NCBI GenBank assembly: GCA_900318105.1
Contig: ONJG01000028.1
Location: 1 to 52,843, forward strand
DNA: 52,843 nt
Direction of reading: 5' to 3'
Origin: an uncultured Eubacteriales bacterium
GTDB lineage: Bacteria; Bacillota; Clostridia; Peptostreptococcales; Anaerovoracaceae
The notes beneath the pieces were generated by a model. It saw nothing but the letters and a program-made list of their open reading frames with translations, did no database searches and was not told where the DNA came from. This document shows, one piece after another, positions 17,455 to 27,520 of this stretch (position 1 is the first letter of the stretch; the number at the start of each line of letters is the position of its first letter). The translations under genes were made by a program, and so were the position numbers.

Positions 17455-18495
17455 ATGGCATACAAAGATTTTGCAAATGATTATAAATCCGGGGAAATCG
17501 GAAGCGCCGTGGTTTTATACGGGGCCGAGGATTTTCTGATGAACTGGGCAGTCGAAAAGATAGCCGCGGATAATGTCGACGAAGAATACCGCAACATCGA
17601 CTACAGAGTGCTCAACGGAGAAGAGACGGGAGCCTACGATATTCTGAGTGAGGCGAGGGCTTATTCCATGTTCTCACCAAAGAGAGTGGTAGTGATAAAA
17701 AATTATCTTCCGATGTTCAGAAAGACCGCAGATGCGGGTATGGAGGAACTTGCGGATTATGTCACAGGACTTTCCGGCAATGCGGATGAGAGCCCGGCGA
17801 TTCTGGTATTTGTCATTGAAAGCGACAAATCACCCAATATCACTTCGTATGGCAAACAGATCATTAAAAACTGCAGGTCATATGAGATGGGCAAGCTCGA
17901 AAAGCCGGACCTTTCGGCCTTTATAACAAAGCGCGTGCGCTCAAAAGGTAAGATCATCTCTTCAAGAGAGCTCCATCACATAATAGATATAAGCGGATAT
18001 TTCAACAGAGGCAGCACATACTCGCTTACACAGCTCGACTCGGATCTTGAAAAGCTGACGGGAGCCTCAGGCAGCGACACCATCGAATCGTCATTGATTG
18101 ACGAGATAATGATGGGAGAGGGAGACAAATTCGTATTCGACCTGGTGGATGCACTGGTTGCCGGAAAGAAGGGAAGAGCCCTGGAGATTGCGGAGACCAT
18201 AATCAGGGAAGAAGACGGATCCATGGCCGTACTGGCACTTCTTGGCAAACAGTTTGAGATAATGTACGACTCCCTGGAACTTACGGATAAAGGGATGAGC
18301 ATGGCTCAGATGGCCAAGGCCACAGGGGTTAATGAATACAGGTTTAAAAAAGCCTATACTGCTGCAATGAGATACAGCACGGAAAAAATAAAATCCCTGC
18401 TGGTGTATTTGTACAACCTGGACAGGGATATTAAAAGCGGGGATATAGACAAGGATGCAGCCCTTGAACTCTTCGTCGTAAAAGCCGCGAGATAG
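17455..18495 (+). CDS. holA: DNA polymerase III delta subunit
   Basis: A 346-residue clamp-loader subunit that opens the beta clamp. The N-terminus shows YKSGEIGSAVVLYGAEDFLM, the usual opening of the family, then VVVIKNY and an AAA-like fold with a C-terminal helical domain. The frame runs back to an ATG at 17380 overlapping comEC, but those 25 extra residues resemble nothing in the family, and the ATG at 17455 gives normal length, so I prefer it. GGGGAG lies upstream with long spacing. A terminator follows at 18512. Confidence 0.88.
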   Translation: MAYKDFANDYKSGEIGSAVVLYGAEDFLMNWAVEKIAADNVDEEYRNIDYRVLNGEETGAYDILSEARAYSMFSPKRVVVIKNYLPMFRKTADAGMEELADYVTGLSGNADESPAILVFVIESDKSPNITSYGKQIIKNCRSYEMGKLEKPDLSAFITKRVRSKGKIISSRELHHIIDISGYFNRGSTYSLTQLDSDLEKLTGASGSDTIESSLIDEIMMGEGDKFVFDLVDALVAGKKGRALEIAETIIREEDGSMAVLALLGKQFEIMYDSLELTDKGMSMAQMAKATGVNEYRFKKAYTAAMRYSTEKIKSLLVYLYNLDRDIKSGDIDKDAALELFVVKAAR

Positions 18496-18511
18496 CCGCA
18501 CTGCTTTTTAG

Positions 18512-18540
18512 AGGCCGCTGTGGAGCGGCTTTTTATTTTG
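18512..18540 (+). terminator. Intrinsic terminator after holA
   Basis: GCCGCT-GTGG-AGCGGC stem followed by TTTTTATTTT. The T tract runs into the stop and last codons of the convergent recN. Confidence 0.85.
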
Positions 18541-20152
18541 CGGATTCTATGAGTTCTTTTGCAGCCTCGAGGGCGCTTTCACCGTCATCAGAGCCGCTGA
18601 ACAGAGTAGCTATCATACGCACTTTTCCTTCGGCATCCAGATGGTTTATGTCGGTAAATGCCTTGGCATCGTCTATGGACTTTGTTATCAGGAAATTATC
18701 ATCTCCGTATGCAGCTATCTGTGGCAGATGGGTGACGGAGAGTATCTGTCTGTGCTTTGCTATCTCGCTTAATTTCTTTCCGACCACGAGGGCGGCTTTT
18801 CCGCTTATTCCGGTATCTATCTCATCAAAAATCATGGTCTCAACGCTGTCGCTTTCGCCTATGATATGTTTGAAAGCGAGCATGATCCTTGAGATTTCTC
18901 CTCCCGAAGCAATCCTTGTAAGAGGCATCAGGGGTTCTCCCGGGTTGGTCGATATCAGAAATTCAACTTTGTCAAATCCGTAAGGCCCGATTTCTTCGGC
19001 CTTTTTTATGTCAATTTTAAATTCTGAATTTGCAAATTCGAGGTCGCTGAGTTCGCGCTCCATCGCTGTCTGCAGGCTCGATGCGATAATGTGCCTTATC
19101 TCGCTGACATGAGCTGCCTGCTCTTCAAGAGCTGCGTACTTGCTATGAGCTATACCTGACAGACGGGTTTTCTCAGCATCGAAGTTCTGAATCAGATCCA
19201 GCCTGGCTGAGAGTTCATCTCTGTAGGCGAGTATTTCATCTATGTTTTTATTGTATTTTCTCTTGGCATCTTCAATTGCCGAAAGTCTCTCGGATATCAT
19301 GTCCATGTCAGCTTCAGAAAAGGTAAGAGAGCCCTGCATGTCCCTGAGTCTCTCAGCTATATCCTGAAGAGAGTAGTAAACTTCGTTTGTTTCGGACGCC
19401 ATGGAGGCTATGCTTTCGCTGTACGATTCGACAGATGAAAGTTCGCCCGTCACTCTGCCGAGTTCGCTGAGCACGGAATTTTCCATGCCGTACAGCATCT
19501 CATATGAATTGTGAACGGCAGAGTAGATGTTGGCGCTGTTCTTTATGAGTGACAGTTTATCCTTGAGCTCCTCATCCTCTCCGGGCGTAAGTCCGAGTGA
19601 GTCTATGTAATTAAATTCGTAATTATAGTAGTCCTGCTGCTCCTTGGCTGTGGCCTCGGCTTTAAGGAGGTCGTCATATTCCTTCTGGGCTTGTTTGTAA
19701 TCACTGTACAGAGCCTGCAGTTTTTCTAGCTCGGGCAGGATTTTATCTCCGTGATATCTGTCGGTTATATGTATGTGATTATCGGGATCAAGTATCTGCT
19801 GATTGTCATACTGACCATGTATATCAACCCAGTCCGAGCAGAAGTCCCTGAGCTGGGAAAGGGTAACCATCTCTCCGTTGAGTTTTGAGACGGATTTACC
19901 CGATGCGAGAATCTCCCTTGAGATGATGACTTCCTCGCCGTTTTTCGTGCCCGCTATCTGGATAAAGGCCTTATCTGCTCCGGTCCTGACCATAGAGGTG
20001 TCAGCGCGGTCGCCGAGGACAGTGCTCACTGCTGTTACAAGCACGGATTTACCGGCTCCGGTTTCTCCCGTGATTACATTAAAAGCTTCTCCCGGATCAA
20101 AGGAGAGGCTTTCTATGGTTGCAAAATTGTCTATAATAATTCGGTCTATCAT
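18533..20152 (-). CDS. recN: DNA repair protein RecN
   Basis: A 539-residue SMC-like ATPase acting in double-strand break repair. The N-terminus has FATIESLSF and Walker A GETGAGKS (near 30). A central coiled coil covers about 150-370. The C-terminal half has the ABC signature ASGGEISRIMLA and Walker B TMIFDEIDTGISG. It is slightly shorter than the usual 550-575. It starts 17 bases after argR, giving the argR-recN pair common in Firmicutes. No LexA box is visible just upstream. Confidence 0.96.
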   Translation of the reverse strand: MIDRIIIDNFATIESLSFDPGEAFNVITGETGAGKSVLVTAVSTVLGDRADTSMVRTGADKAFIQIAGTKNGEEVIISREILASGKSVSKLNGEMVTLSQLRDFCSDWVDIHGQYDNQQILDPDNHIHITDRYHGDKILPELEKLQALYSDYKQAQKEYDDLLKAEATAKEQQDYYNYEFNYIDSLGLTPGEDEELKDKLSLIKNSANIYSAVHNSYEMLYGMENSVLSELGRVTGELSSVESYSESIASMASETNEVYYSLQDIAERLRDMQGSLTFSEADMDMISERLSAIEDAKRKYNKNIDEILAYRDELSARLDLIQNFDAEKTRLSGIAHSKYAALEEQAAHVSEIRHIIASSLQTAMERELSDLEFANSEFKIDIKKAEEIGPYGFDKVEFLISTNPGEPLMPLTRIASGGEISRIMLAFKHIIGESDSVETMIFDEIDTGISGKAALVVGKKLSEIAKHRQILSVTHLPQIAAYGDDNFLITKSIDDAKAFTDINHLDAEGKVRMIATLFSGSDDGESALEAAKELIESAK

Positions 20153-20169
20153 TTTTAATCGCTTAGCGG

Positions 20170-20628
20170 TTACTCGGGTGAATTGAGAACCTTATCAAAC
20201 TCATTGGTTATATATGGCACGTTATCTTCGTGGTCTACAATCACAAGCAGGGTATTGTCTCCGGCAACAGAACCGACGATATGATCCAGACTGAGACAGT
20301 CTATGGCTTCGCCTGCAGCGCCGGAGCATCCTGACAGAGTCTTTACAACTATGAGATTCTGTGCTGTTGCATACGAGAGGGTAGTCTCCCTGAATATCTT
20401 GATGAACCTTTCCGAAATAGGCCGGTTATCGTAATTGCCGGCTATGTATTTATATTTGCCATTTTTGCTCTGACCCTTGATAAGCTGAAGCTCTCTGATA
20501 TCTCTGGATACAGTGGCCTGAGTCACGCTGTAGCCTGCATCGCGCAGGAGATTCAGGAGCTGATCCTGGGTCTCGACTTCGTTGGTTTTGATAATTTCCA
20601 GAATCTTGTTTTGCCTTGATAATCTCAT
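20170..20628 (-). CDS. argR: Arginine repressor ArgR
   Basis: A 152-residue arginine-sensing regulator that binds DNA as a hexamer. An N-terminal winged helix (about 1-70) has DQLLNLLRDAGYSVTQATVSRD. The C-terminal oligomerisation and arginine-binding domain has CSGAAGEAID and HIVGSVAGDNTLLVIVD. CGGAGGAC precedes the ATG. It is divergent from ruvC across 265 bases that carry the 21-base-phased repeat; ArgR often controls its own gene, so it is one candidate binder of that repeat. Confidence 0.95.
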   Translation of the reverse strand: MRLSRQNKILEIIKTNEVETQDQLLNLLRDAGYSVTQATVSRDIRELQLIKGQSKNGKYKYIAGNYDNRPISERFIKIFRETTLSYATAQNLIVVKTLSGCSGAAGEAIDCLSLDHIVGSVAGDNTLLVIVDHEDNVPYITNEFDKVLNSPE

Positions 20629-20722
20629 GTTGTCCTCCGATTGGGATAATGTATTTTAAGCCAAAATAATAATATCATAAAAATTAGCTATATTGTATAA
20701 AAACAGATTTCGAAGGATATTT

Positions 20723-20768
20723 TTGCAGGAATAAGTGCATTTATTGCAGGATAAAGTGCATATTTTGC
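20723..20768. repeat. 21-base tandem element in the argR-ruvC intergenic region
   Basis: Copy 1 (20723-20743) and copy 2 (20744-20764) share TTGCAGGA-TAAGTGCAT and are followed by a third TTGC at 20765. A 22-base stretch starting at 20722 differs by a single base from one upstream of recA. The rest of the 265-base gap holds a candidate ruvC promoter and AT-rich DNA on the argR side without a convincing promoter. Confidence 0.85.
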
Positions 20769-20822
20769 TTGACAGCATTTTTTGAGAATCTGTGAAGCCA
20801 AAATGAAAAAAAGAACAAAAAA

Positions 20823-20858
20823 CGAACATAGACAATGACCCTGCGTATGGTGTAAAAT
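20823..20858 (+). promoter_or_regulatory. Candidate ruvC promoter with LexA-like half-site
   Basis: TAGACA (20829-20834), 18-base spacer, TAAAAT (20853-20858). A CGAAC (20823-20827) matches one half of the Gram-positive LexA box, but the partner GTTYG is missing. Confidence 0.4.
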
Positions 20859-20893
20859 CTTGAGGGAAATCAACAGAGAAAGATATTGATATT

Positions 20894-21382
20894 ATGAGGA
20901 TTATAGGAATCGACCCGGGCTATGCGATCATGGGTGTGGGCATAGTGGATTACAAAGGAAGCAAGTTCACACCGGTTTACTATGACTCCATACTTACCGA
21001 GGCGCATACACCAAATGAAGAAAGACTGATGAAGCTCTACGATGAGCTCTCCAGGATAATAGCGGAGTACAGACCCGAAGCCGCTTCGGTGGAGGAGCTG
21101 TTCTATAACACAAATGCAACCACAGCGATAATGGTCGGTGAGGCCAGGGGCATGGCACTTCTGGCTTGTGCCAAGGCAGGTATTCCAATCAGCGAATACA
21201 CACCGCTTCAGATAAAGTCGGCGCTCACGGGATACGGAAGAGCGGATAAGAAACAGGTACAGACGATGGTAAAGATGATACTTGGCCTCTCGGAAGTACC
21301 CAAGCCGGACGATACTGCAGATGCACTGGCAGCAGCCATATGCCACGGCAACCACGCCGGAGGCCGCATACCGAGAGGATAA
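20894..21382 (+). CDS. ruvC: Holliday junction resolvase RuvC
   Basis: A 162-residue RNase-H-fold endonuclease that cuts Holliday junctions. Acidic active-site residues appear in IGIDPG (Asp7), VEELFYNTNATTA, and the C-terminal DDTADALAAAICH. The length is normal. It is first in the ruvC-ruvA-ruvB cluster; an interspersed hairpin repeat separates it from ruvA. No strong ribosome-binding site is visible (AGAGAAAGATATT). Confidence 0.96.
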   Translation: MRIIGIDPGYAIMGVGIVDYKGSKFTPVYYDSILTEAHTPNEERLMKLYDELSRIIAEYRPEAASVEELFYNTNATTAIMVGEARGMALLACAKAGIPISEYTPLQIKSALTGYGRADKKQVQTMVKMILGLSEVPKPDDTADALAAAICHGNHAGGRIPRG

Positions 21383-21389
21383 TATAATC

Positions 21390-21417
21390 TGTCATCCTGA
21401 GCGCAGCGAAGGATCTT
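21390..21417 (+). repeat. Interspersed hairpin repeat, copy A
   Basis: A 28-base element with core TCATCCTGAGCG and AGCGAAGGATC. It lies seven bases after the ruvC stop. Inverted copies lie at 23085 and 40542. Confidence 0.88.
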
Positions 21418-21432
21418 TTACAGGGGATTGAA

Positions 21433-22035
21433 ATGATAAGATTTATCAGAGGAGAATATCTATATTATAAAGGCGGTGCCATAGTCATCGAGACAGGCGC
21501 AGGCATTGGTTTTCGGATTTTCGTGTCGGATACCAGCAGCCTGCTTACTGCCCGAGAGGGAGATGAAATAGCAGTCCATACATATATGCATGTCAAAGAA
21601 GACGGCATGGCTTTGTATGGATTTGCGGACGAGGACGGACTCTTGCTTTTCGAGCAGCTCATATCCGTAAACGGCGTCGGACCCAAGGCCGGTCTGGCCA
21701 TCATGTCGCTCGGCACTCCGGGTCAGATCAAGGGTATAATCGCATCGGGTGATGCCGCATCCATATCACAGGCTCAGGGCGTTGGAAAGAAGACCGCGGA
21801 GCGCGTCATACTCGAGCTCAAGGATAAGGTGAACGCACTTCCTGAGGACATGTCCGGAGCACTCGCGGCAGGCACGGGCAACGCATCGCTTTCGGGAGAG
21901 AGAAACGAAGCCATCGTTGCACTCACTACTCTCGGATACAGCAAGAAGGAAGCTGAGAGCGCAGTTTCATCCGTACAGGATGAAGACATCAGCACTGAAG
22001 AATATATCAAAAAAGCATTACGTTACCTGATGTAA
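21433..22035 (+). CDS. ruvA: Holliday junction branch-migration protein RuvA
   Basis: A 200-residue junction-binding subunit. The N-terminal OB domain has [15 protein letters not shown]. The central helix-hairpin-helix pair has [17 protein letters not shown] and [19 protein letters not shown]. The C-terminal domain III (about 150-200) contacts RuvB and includes [16 protein letters not shown]. The ribosome-binding site is AGGGGATTG, just past the interspersed repeat. ruvB follows after 13 bases. Confidence 0.96.
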   Translation: MIRFIRGEYLYYKGGAIVIETGAGIGFRIFVSDTSSLLTAREGDEIAVHTYMHVKEDGMALYGFADEDGLLLFEQLISVNGVGPKAGLAIMSLGTPGQIKGIIASGDAASISQAQGVGKKTAERVILELKDKVNALPEDMSGALAAGTGNASLSGERNEAIVALTTLGYSKKEAESAVSSVQDEDISTEEYIKKALRYLM

Positions 22036-22048
22036 GGATAAAATAATA

Positions 22049-23086
22049 ATGGATGAAAGAGTAACTCAGACCAAAGCCGTACCGGCTGAACTCGCCGGAG
22101 AACTGACTTTAAGACCGCAGTATCTCAGCGAGTACTGCGGCCAGTCAGCGGTAAAGGACAATTTGTCTATATATATTGAAGCAGCCAGGATGAGAGGTGA
22201 GCCTCTTGATCATGTGCTCTTTTACGGTCCTCCGGGACTTGGAAAGACCACTCTCGCCGGCATAATAGCCAACGAGCTCGGCGTGGATATCAAGATAACA
22301 TCGGGTCCTGCCATAGGACGTGCGGGAGATCTCGCAGCCATACTCACAAATCTGAACGACAATGACGTGCTGTTTATAGATGAGATTCACAGGCTCAACA
22401 GGTCCGTGGAGGAAGTGCTTTACTCCGCAATGGAGGATTATGCGCTCGATATTATAATCGGCAAAGGCCCGGCAGCCAGGAGTCTTCGTATAGACATCGC
22501 CAAGTTCACTCTGATAGGTGCGACCACACGCGCCGGAAGCCTCTCGGGACCGCTGAGAGACAGGTTCGGCATAGTCGAGAAATTTGAGTTCTATACACCT
22601 GCAGAGATTCAGGACATCCTGAGAAGGACTGCGCACGTGCTGGATACAAACATCGATGATGAGTCGATGACTGAGATTTCAAAACGCTCCAGAGGCACGC
22701 CGCGTATAGGCAACAGGCTGCTGAAGAGAGTGAGGGACTTCTCATCTGTAATTTCAGACGGAAATATAGACAAAGACATCACCATGAAGGCCCTCGATGC
22801 GCTCGGAGTTGATGAACTCGGCCTCGAAAAACTCGACAGAGACATACTCGAGACCATAATAAGAGGATTTAATGGCGGACCTGTAGGAATAGAGACGATT
22901 GCATCTGCCATAGGAGAAGAGAGAGTAACTCTCGAGGATGCAAACGAACCATACCTCATCCAGGCAGGACTGCTCTACAGAACGCAAAAGGGCAGGGTTG
23001 CCTCCAAGGCCGCGTATGAACACCTTGGATTTATGGACTTGTATCAGGAACCTGAGACGGAACAACTGAGGCTGGAACTGGAGTAA
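22049..23086 (+). CDS. ruvB: Holliday junction DNA helicase RuvB
   Basis: A 345-residue AAA+ motor. Motifs are [12 protein letters not shown], Walker [13 protein letters not shown], Walker B FIDEIHRL, sensor [19 protein letters not shown] and the arginine-finger region. The C-terminal winged helix (about 260-330) has [10 protein letters not shown] and RTQKGRVA. The length is normal. Its stop codon forms the first bases of repeat copy B. Confidence 0.97.
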   Translation: MDERVTQTKAVPAELAGELTLRPQYLSEYCGQSAVKDNLSIYIEAARMRGEPLDHVLFYGPPGLGKTTLAGIIANELGVDIKITSGPAIGRAGDLAAILTNLNDNDVLFIDEIHRLNRSVEEVLYSAMEDYALDIIIGKGPAARSLRIDIAKFTLIGATTRAGSLSGPLRDRFGIVEKFEFYTPAEIQDILRRTAHVLDTNIDDESMTEISKRSRGTPRIGNRLLKRVRDFSSVISDGNIDKDITMKALDALGVDELGLEKLDRDILETIIRGFNGGPVGIETIASAIGEERVTLEDANEPYLIQAGLLYRTQKGRVASKAAYEHLGFMDLYQEPETEQLRLELE

Positions 23087-23112
23087 GATCCTTCGCTTCG
23101 CTCAGGATGACA
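23085..23112 (-). repeat. Interspersed hairpin repeat, copy B (inverted)
   Basis: AAGATCCTTCGC-TTCGCTCAGGATGACA, the reverse complement of copy A with one internal base change. It begins inside the TAA stop codon of ruvB. Confidence 0.88.
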
Positions 23113-23136
23113 CGAAGAATTTAAAAGAATTAAGAC

Positions 23137-24276
23137 ATGAATATAGATATATTTGATTATAATTTGCCGGAGGAGCTGATAGCTCAGACTCCTCTGGAAA
23201 AAAGAGATGATTGCAGACTGATGGTGCTCGATAGAAATAAGAATACGATCGAGCATCGTCATTTTTACGATATTTTAGATTATGTAAACCCCGGCGACTG
23301 CCTGGTACTGAACGACTCAAGGGTCATTCCGGCCAGGATGTTCGGCATTAAAGAGGGCACCGGTGCCCATATTGAGATACTCCTGATAAAGAGAATCGAA
23401 GGAGATAAGTGGGAGTGCATGCTGAGACCGGGCAAACGCCTGCACGAGGGAGACACGGTGATTCTCGCGGGCAGGACGGACACCGTGCCTGCAGGAGAAG
23501 AAGCTCCTGACCGCGGTTATACTCTCGTAAATGGTCTTGAAAGCAGATTTGCGGCACATATACTAGGAATCCATGATGTCGACAACGGCACCAGGCTTGT
23601 CGAATTTGAATATGACGGCATATTCATGGAGCGCCTTGAGGAGATAGGATCAATGCCGCTTCCGCCTTATATCTCAAGACCTGCAGAGGATTCGGATAAA
23701 GAGATGTATCAGACCGTCTACAGCAGGATAGACGGGTCGGTTGCGGCCCCGACAGCCGGACTTCATTTTACGGAGGAACTGTTAAAAAAGGCAGAGGATA
23801 AAGGCATCAGAATTGCCTATGTGACACTGCATGTGGGCATAGGAACATTCAGACCCGTAAAGGTTGATGTCGTGGAAGAACACAAGATGCATTTTGAAGA
23901 GTGCATGATAAAACAGGAGGATGCGGACATTATCAACCGCACTATTGAAGAAGGCGGTCGCATCATATCCGTCGGCACGACTTCCACAAGAACCCTGGAG
24001 AGCATGGCTGCTTCATGCGAGATCAGCCGGGACGGAAAAAGCAAAAGCGTTTATAAGGTGAGGGCAGGCAGCATGGCCACGGATATATTTATATATCCGC
24101 CGTATGATTTCAGAATCGTGGATGCTCTTATCACGAACTTTCATCTGCCCAAGTCAACTCTGATTATGCTGGTATCCGCTCTCTATGACAGGGAGCATAT
24201 ACTTAAAGCTTACGAAGAGGCAGTGCACGAGAAATACAGATTTTTCAGCTACGGAGATGCGATGCTTATACAGTAA
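23137..24276 (+). CDS. queA: S-adenosylmethionine:tRNA ribosyltransferase-isomerase QueA
   Basis: A 379-residue enzyme that transfers and isomerises the ribosyl part of SAM onto preQ1 in tRNA, giving epoxyqueuosine. Signatures are [64 protein letters not shown] and [14 protein letters not shown]. It is somewhat longer than the usual 340-350, with an insert around 100-140. The ribosome-binding site is weak (AAAGAATTAAG). It is paired with tgt, the preceding step, and acts before queH at 3651. Confidence 0.96.
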   Translation: MNIDIFDYNLPEELIAQTPLEKRDDCRLMVLDRNKNTIEHRHFYDILDYVNPGDCLVLNDSRVIPARMFGIKEGTGAHIEILLIKRIEGDKWECMLRPGKRLHEGDTVILAGRTDTVPAGEEAPDRGYTLVNGLESRFAAHILGIHDVDNGTRLVEFEYDGIFMERLEEIGSMPLPPYISRPAEDSDKEMYQTVYSRIDGSVAAPTAGLHFTEELLKKAEDKGIRIAYVTLHVGIGTFRPVKVDVVEEHKMHFEECMIKQEDADIINRTIEEGGRIISVGTTSTRTLESMAASCEISRDGKSKSVYKVRAGSMATDIFIYPPYDFRIVDALITNFHLPKSTLIMLVSALYDREHILKAYEEAVHEKYRFFSYGDAMLIQ

Positions 24277-24301
24277 ATAAATGACATTGCATTACTTATA
24301 G

Positions 24302-25447
<1,146 letters not shown>

Positions 25448-25450
25448 ATC

Positions 25451-27520
25451 ATGAATTCTTCACTCGCAATGATACTGCAAATGTCCGCAATTACGCTCTT
25501 TCATATCGGACTTACGTTTGTTCTTTGGAAATCACTTAAGAACAGAGAAATAACTCCGGTATTAAGGGTTGGCATTGGCGTTATTTACGGACTCACTGCC
25601 GTTTTATCCACGCATTTCGGGGTGGACTATGTTGATATGGTTCTTAATGTGAGAGACCTCGGACCAATGTCCGCCGGTCTTTTCTTTGACCCGGTTTCCG
25701 GAATTATCGCAGGCCTGATCGGAGGCATTGAAAGGTACATAGCAGGCACGTACTTCGGTGTCGGATCCTTCACCAGAATCGCATGCAGTGTATCCACCAT
25801 ATTAGCGGGCATAATGGCCGCATTCATGAATGTATTTATCTTCAAAGGAAAGAAACCATCCGGAGTATATTCCTTCTTTATGGGAGCCGTAATAGAAGTG
25901 TTCCACATGTATGTCGTCCTCATCACACATAGAAATGACATGGCGATGGCATTCAAGGTCGTATCCATATGCTCCGTTCCGATGATTCTATTCAGCGGCA
26001 TAGGGCTGGCCTGCACTTCGGTTGTTATCAAGATGGGTGCCGGAGAATGGACCAATCCGTTCATACGCTCAGACAGCAGCGAAGTTCCGATATCACATAA
26101 GTTCCAGGTGTGGCTGTTCGGAGTCACATCGGTAATGATGATATTAAGCTTTGGGTTTTCTTATGCCGTCCAGACGGCATCCGCAGAGCAGACGGCCAGA
26201 GATGATATTAATGTTGTAATCGAAGATGTAAAAGACAATTACGAGAGATTCAAATATGATGAGAACTCACTGATTGACTTTACGATTCATGCGGGAACGA
26301 CGGGCAAATATTTCATATATGACGATTTCGGACATTTCATCGCAGGCACACAATCTGATTACAAGCTCAGCGAAGTTGATGTCAACACAGTGAACAGCCA
26401 TGAGCCCGGTACTTTTTTCAACATGACGGTGATGGGAGATATTGCTTACTGCAGCAAAACCAGACTGGACAGCAACAGAAATCTGCTGGTCGGAATACCG
26501 AAAGAAGAGGTATACAGGGAGAGAAACAGGATGGCTTATGAGACATTCCTCGCGGATGTCCTGGCATTTACCGTTATATACATGCTGGTGTCCATGCTCG
26601 TACAGCAGCTGGTGGTCCACAATCTGCACCTGGTGAACGAATCACTCCAGAAAATTACAGACGGAGATCTCACGGAAAAAGTAAATGTATATTATGCCTC
26701 TGAATTCTCATCGCTTTCCGAGGATATCAATCAGACCGTAACTGCACTCAAAGGTTATATTGACGCAGCCGAAGAACGCATAAGGCAGGAGCTTTTGCTG
26801 GCAAAGAACATCCAGGAATCATCATTGCCCACAAATTTCACATTCAGGCATCCCGGATTTGAAATCTATGCGGATATGGATCCCGCAAAACAGGTCGGAG
26901 GAGATTTCTATGATTTCTTCTTTGTGGACAATGATAAACTGGCACTTGTAATTGCAGATGTTTCGGGCAAAGGCATTCCGGCCGCCATGTTCATGATGAA
27001 GAGCAAGACCACAATACGTGGATTTGCGGAAGCGGGAAATGAGCCGGCTGAGCTGTATGTAATGTCGAATAATGCCTTGTGCGACGGCAATGACGCCAAC
27101 ATGTTTGTTACGGTGTGGATAGGGATAATCGACCTCAAGACAGGCGTAATGAAGTGCTGTAATGCGGGCCACGAGTATCCTGCGTTGATGAGAAAAGGCG
27201 GAGAATTCGAAATTTATAATGATAAACACATGCCTGCACTTGGCATAATGGAGGGCGTTGAATTCGTCGAGTATGAGATAGATCTCAAACCGGGCGATAC
27301 CATTTACGTGTATACAGACGGAGTACCCGAGGCTGTCAACACGGCTGTCGAGCAGTACGGAACAGATCGTCTGCTGGATGTCCTCAATGAGCACAAGGAA
27401 GAGAGCATGAAGGATATGCTTTCGGCGGTAAAAGATAATTTGAATGATTTTGTGGGAACAGCGGATCAGTTTGACGATGTGACCATGCTGGGGTTCAGAT
27501 ACAATGGAATGCAAGAGTAG
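25451..27520 (+). CDS. 5TM-LYT receptor fused to SpoIIE-type PP2C phosphatase
   Basis: A 689-residue membrane signalling protein. The N-terminal 190 residues form the LytS-like 5TM region (HFGVDYVDMVLNVRD, GLIGGIERYIAGTYFGVGSF). A membrane segment at about 225-240 leads into an extracellular sensor (about 245-370). A second hydrophobic segment (about 378-395) is followed by a HAMP-like linker (about 395-440). The C-terminal phosphatase (about 465-689) has QVGGDFYDFF, ADVSGKGIPAAMFM, NAGHEYPA, YTDGVPEA and DDVTMLGF, with metal-binding Asp residues present. RsbU/SpoIIE phosphatases usually act on an anti-anti-sigma protein; no partner lies nearby, so the target is unknown. It starts three bases after tgt and overlaps rlmD by 17 bases. 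Confidence 0.85.
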   Translation: MNSSLAMILQMSAITLFHIGLTFVLWKSLKNREITPVLRVGIGVIYGLTAVLSTHFGVDYVDMVLNVRDLGPMSAGLFFDPVSGIIAGLIGGIERYIAGTYFGVGSFTRIACSVSTILAGIMAAFMNVFIFKGKKPSGVYSFFMGAVIEVFHMYVVLITHRNDMAMAFKVVSICSVPMILFSGIGLACTSVVIKMGAGEWTNPFIRSDSSEVPISHKFQVWLFGVTSVMMILSFGFSYAVQTASAEQTARDDINVVIEDVKDNYERFKYDENSLIDFTIHAGTTGKYFIYDDFGHFIAGTQSDYKLSEVDVNTVNSHEPGTFFNMTVMGDIAYCSKTRLDSNRNLLVGIPKEEVYRERNRMAYETFLADVLAFTVIYMLVSMLVQQLVVHNLHLVNESLQKITDGDLTEKVNVYYASEFSSLSEDINQTVTALKGYIDAAEERIRQELLLAKNIQESSLPTNFTFRHPGFEIYADMDPAKQVGGDFYDFFFVDNDKLALVIADVSGKGIPAAMFMMKSKTTIRGFAEAGNEPAELYVMSNNALCDGNDANMFVTVWIGIIDLKTGVMKCCNAGHEYPALMRKGGEFEIYNDKHMPALGIMEGVEFVEYEIDLKPGDTIYVYTDGVPEAVNTAVEQYGTDRLLDVLNEHKEESMKDMLSAVKDNLNDFVGTADQFDDVTMLGFRYNGMQE

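Noticed and set aside
20723..20768. Short CRISPR-like array
   Set aside because: Units abut without unique spacers, only two to three copies, and no cas genes; it is a phased tandem element.
20823..20836. LexA box before ruvC
   Set aside because: Only the CGAAC half is present; the second half GTTYG is missing, so it is kept only as a half-site note.
20870..21355. 161-residue minus-strand open frame opposite ruvC
   Set aside because: Antisense to all RuvC active-site motifs; Cys/Tyr/His-rich shadow.
26822..27514. 230-residue minus-strand open frame opposite the SpoIIE-type phosphatase
   Set aside because: It lies opposite clear PP2C motifs and has Cys/His/Ile-rich shadow composition without a start signal.
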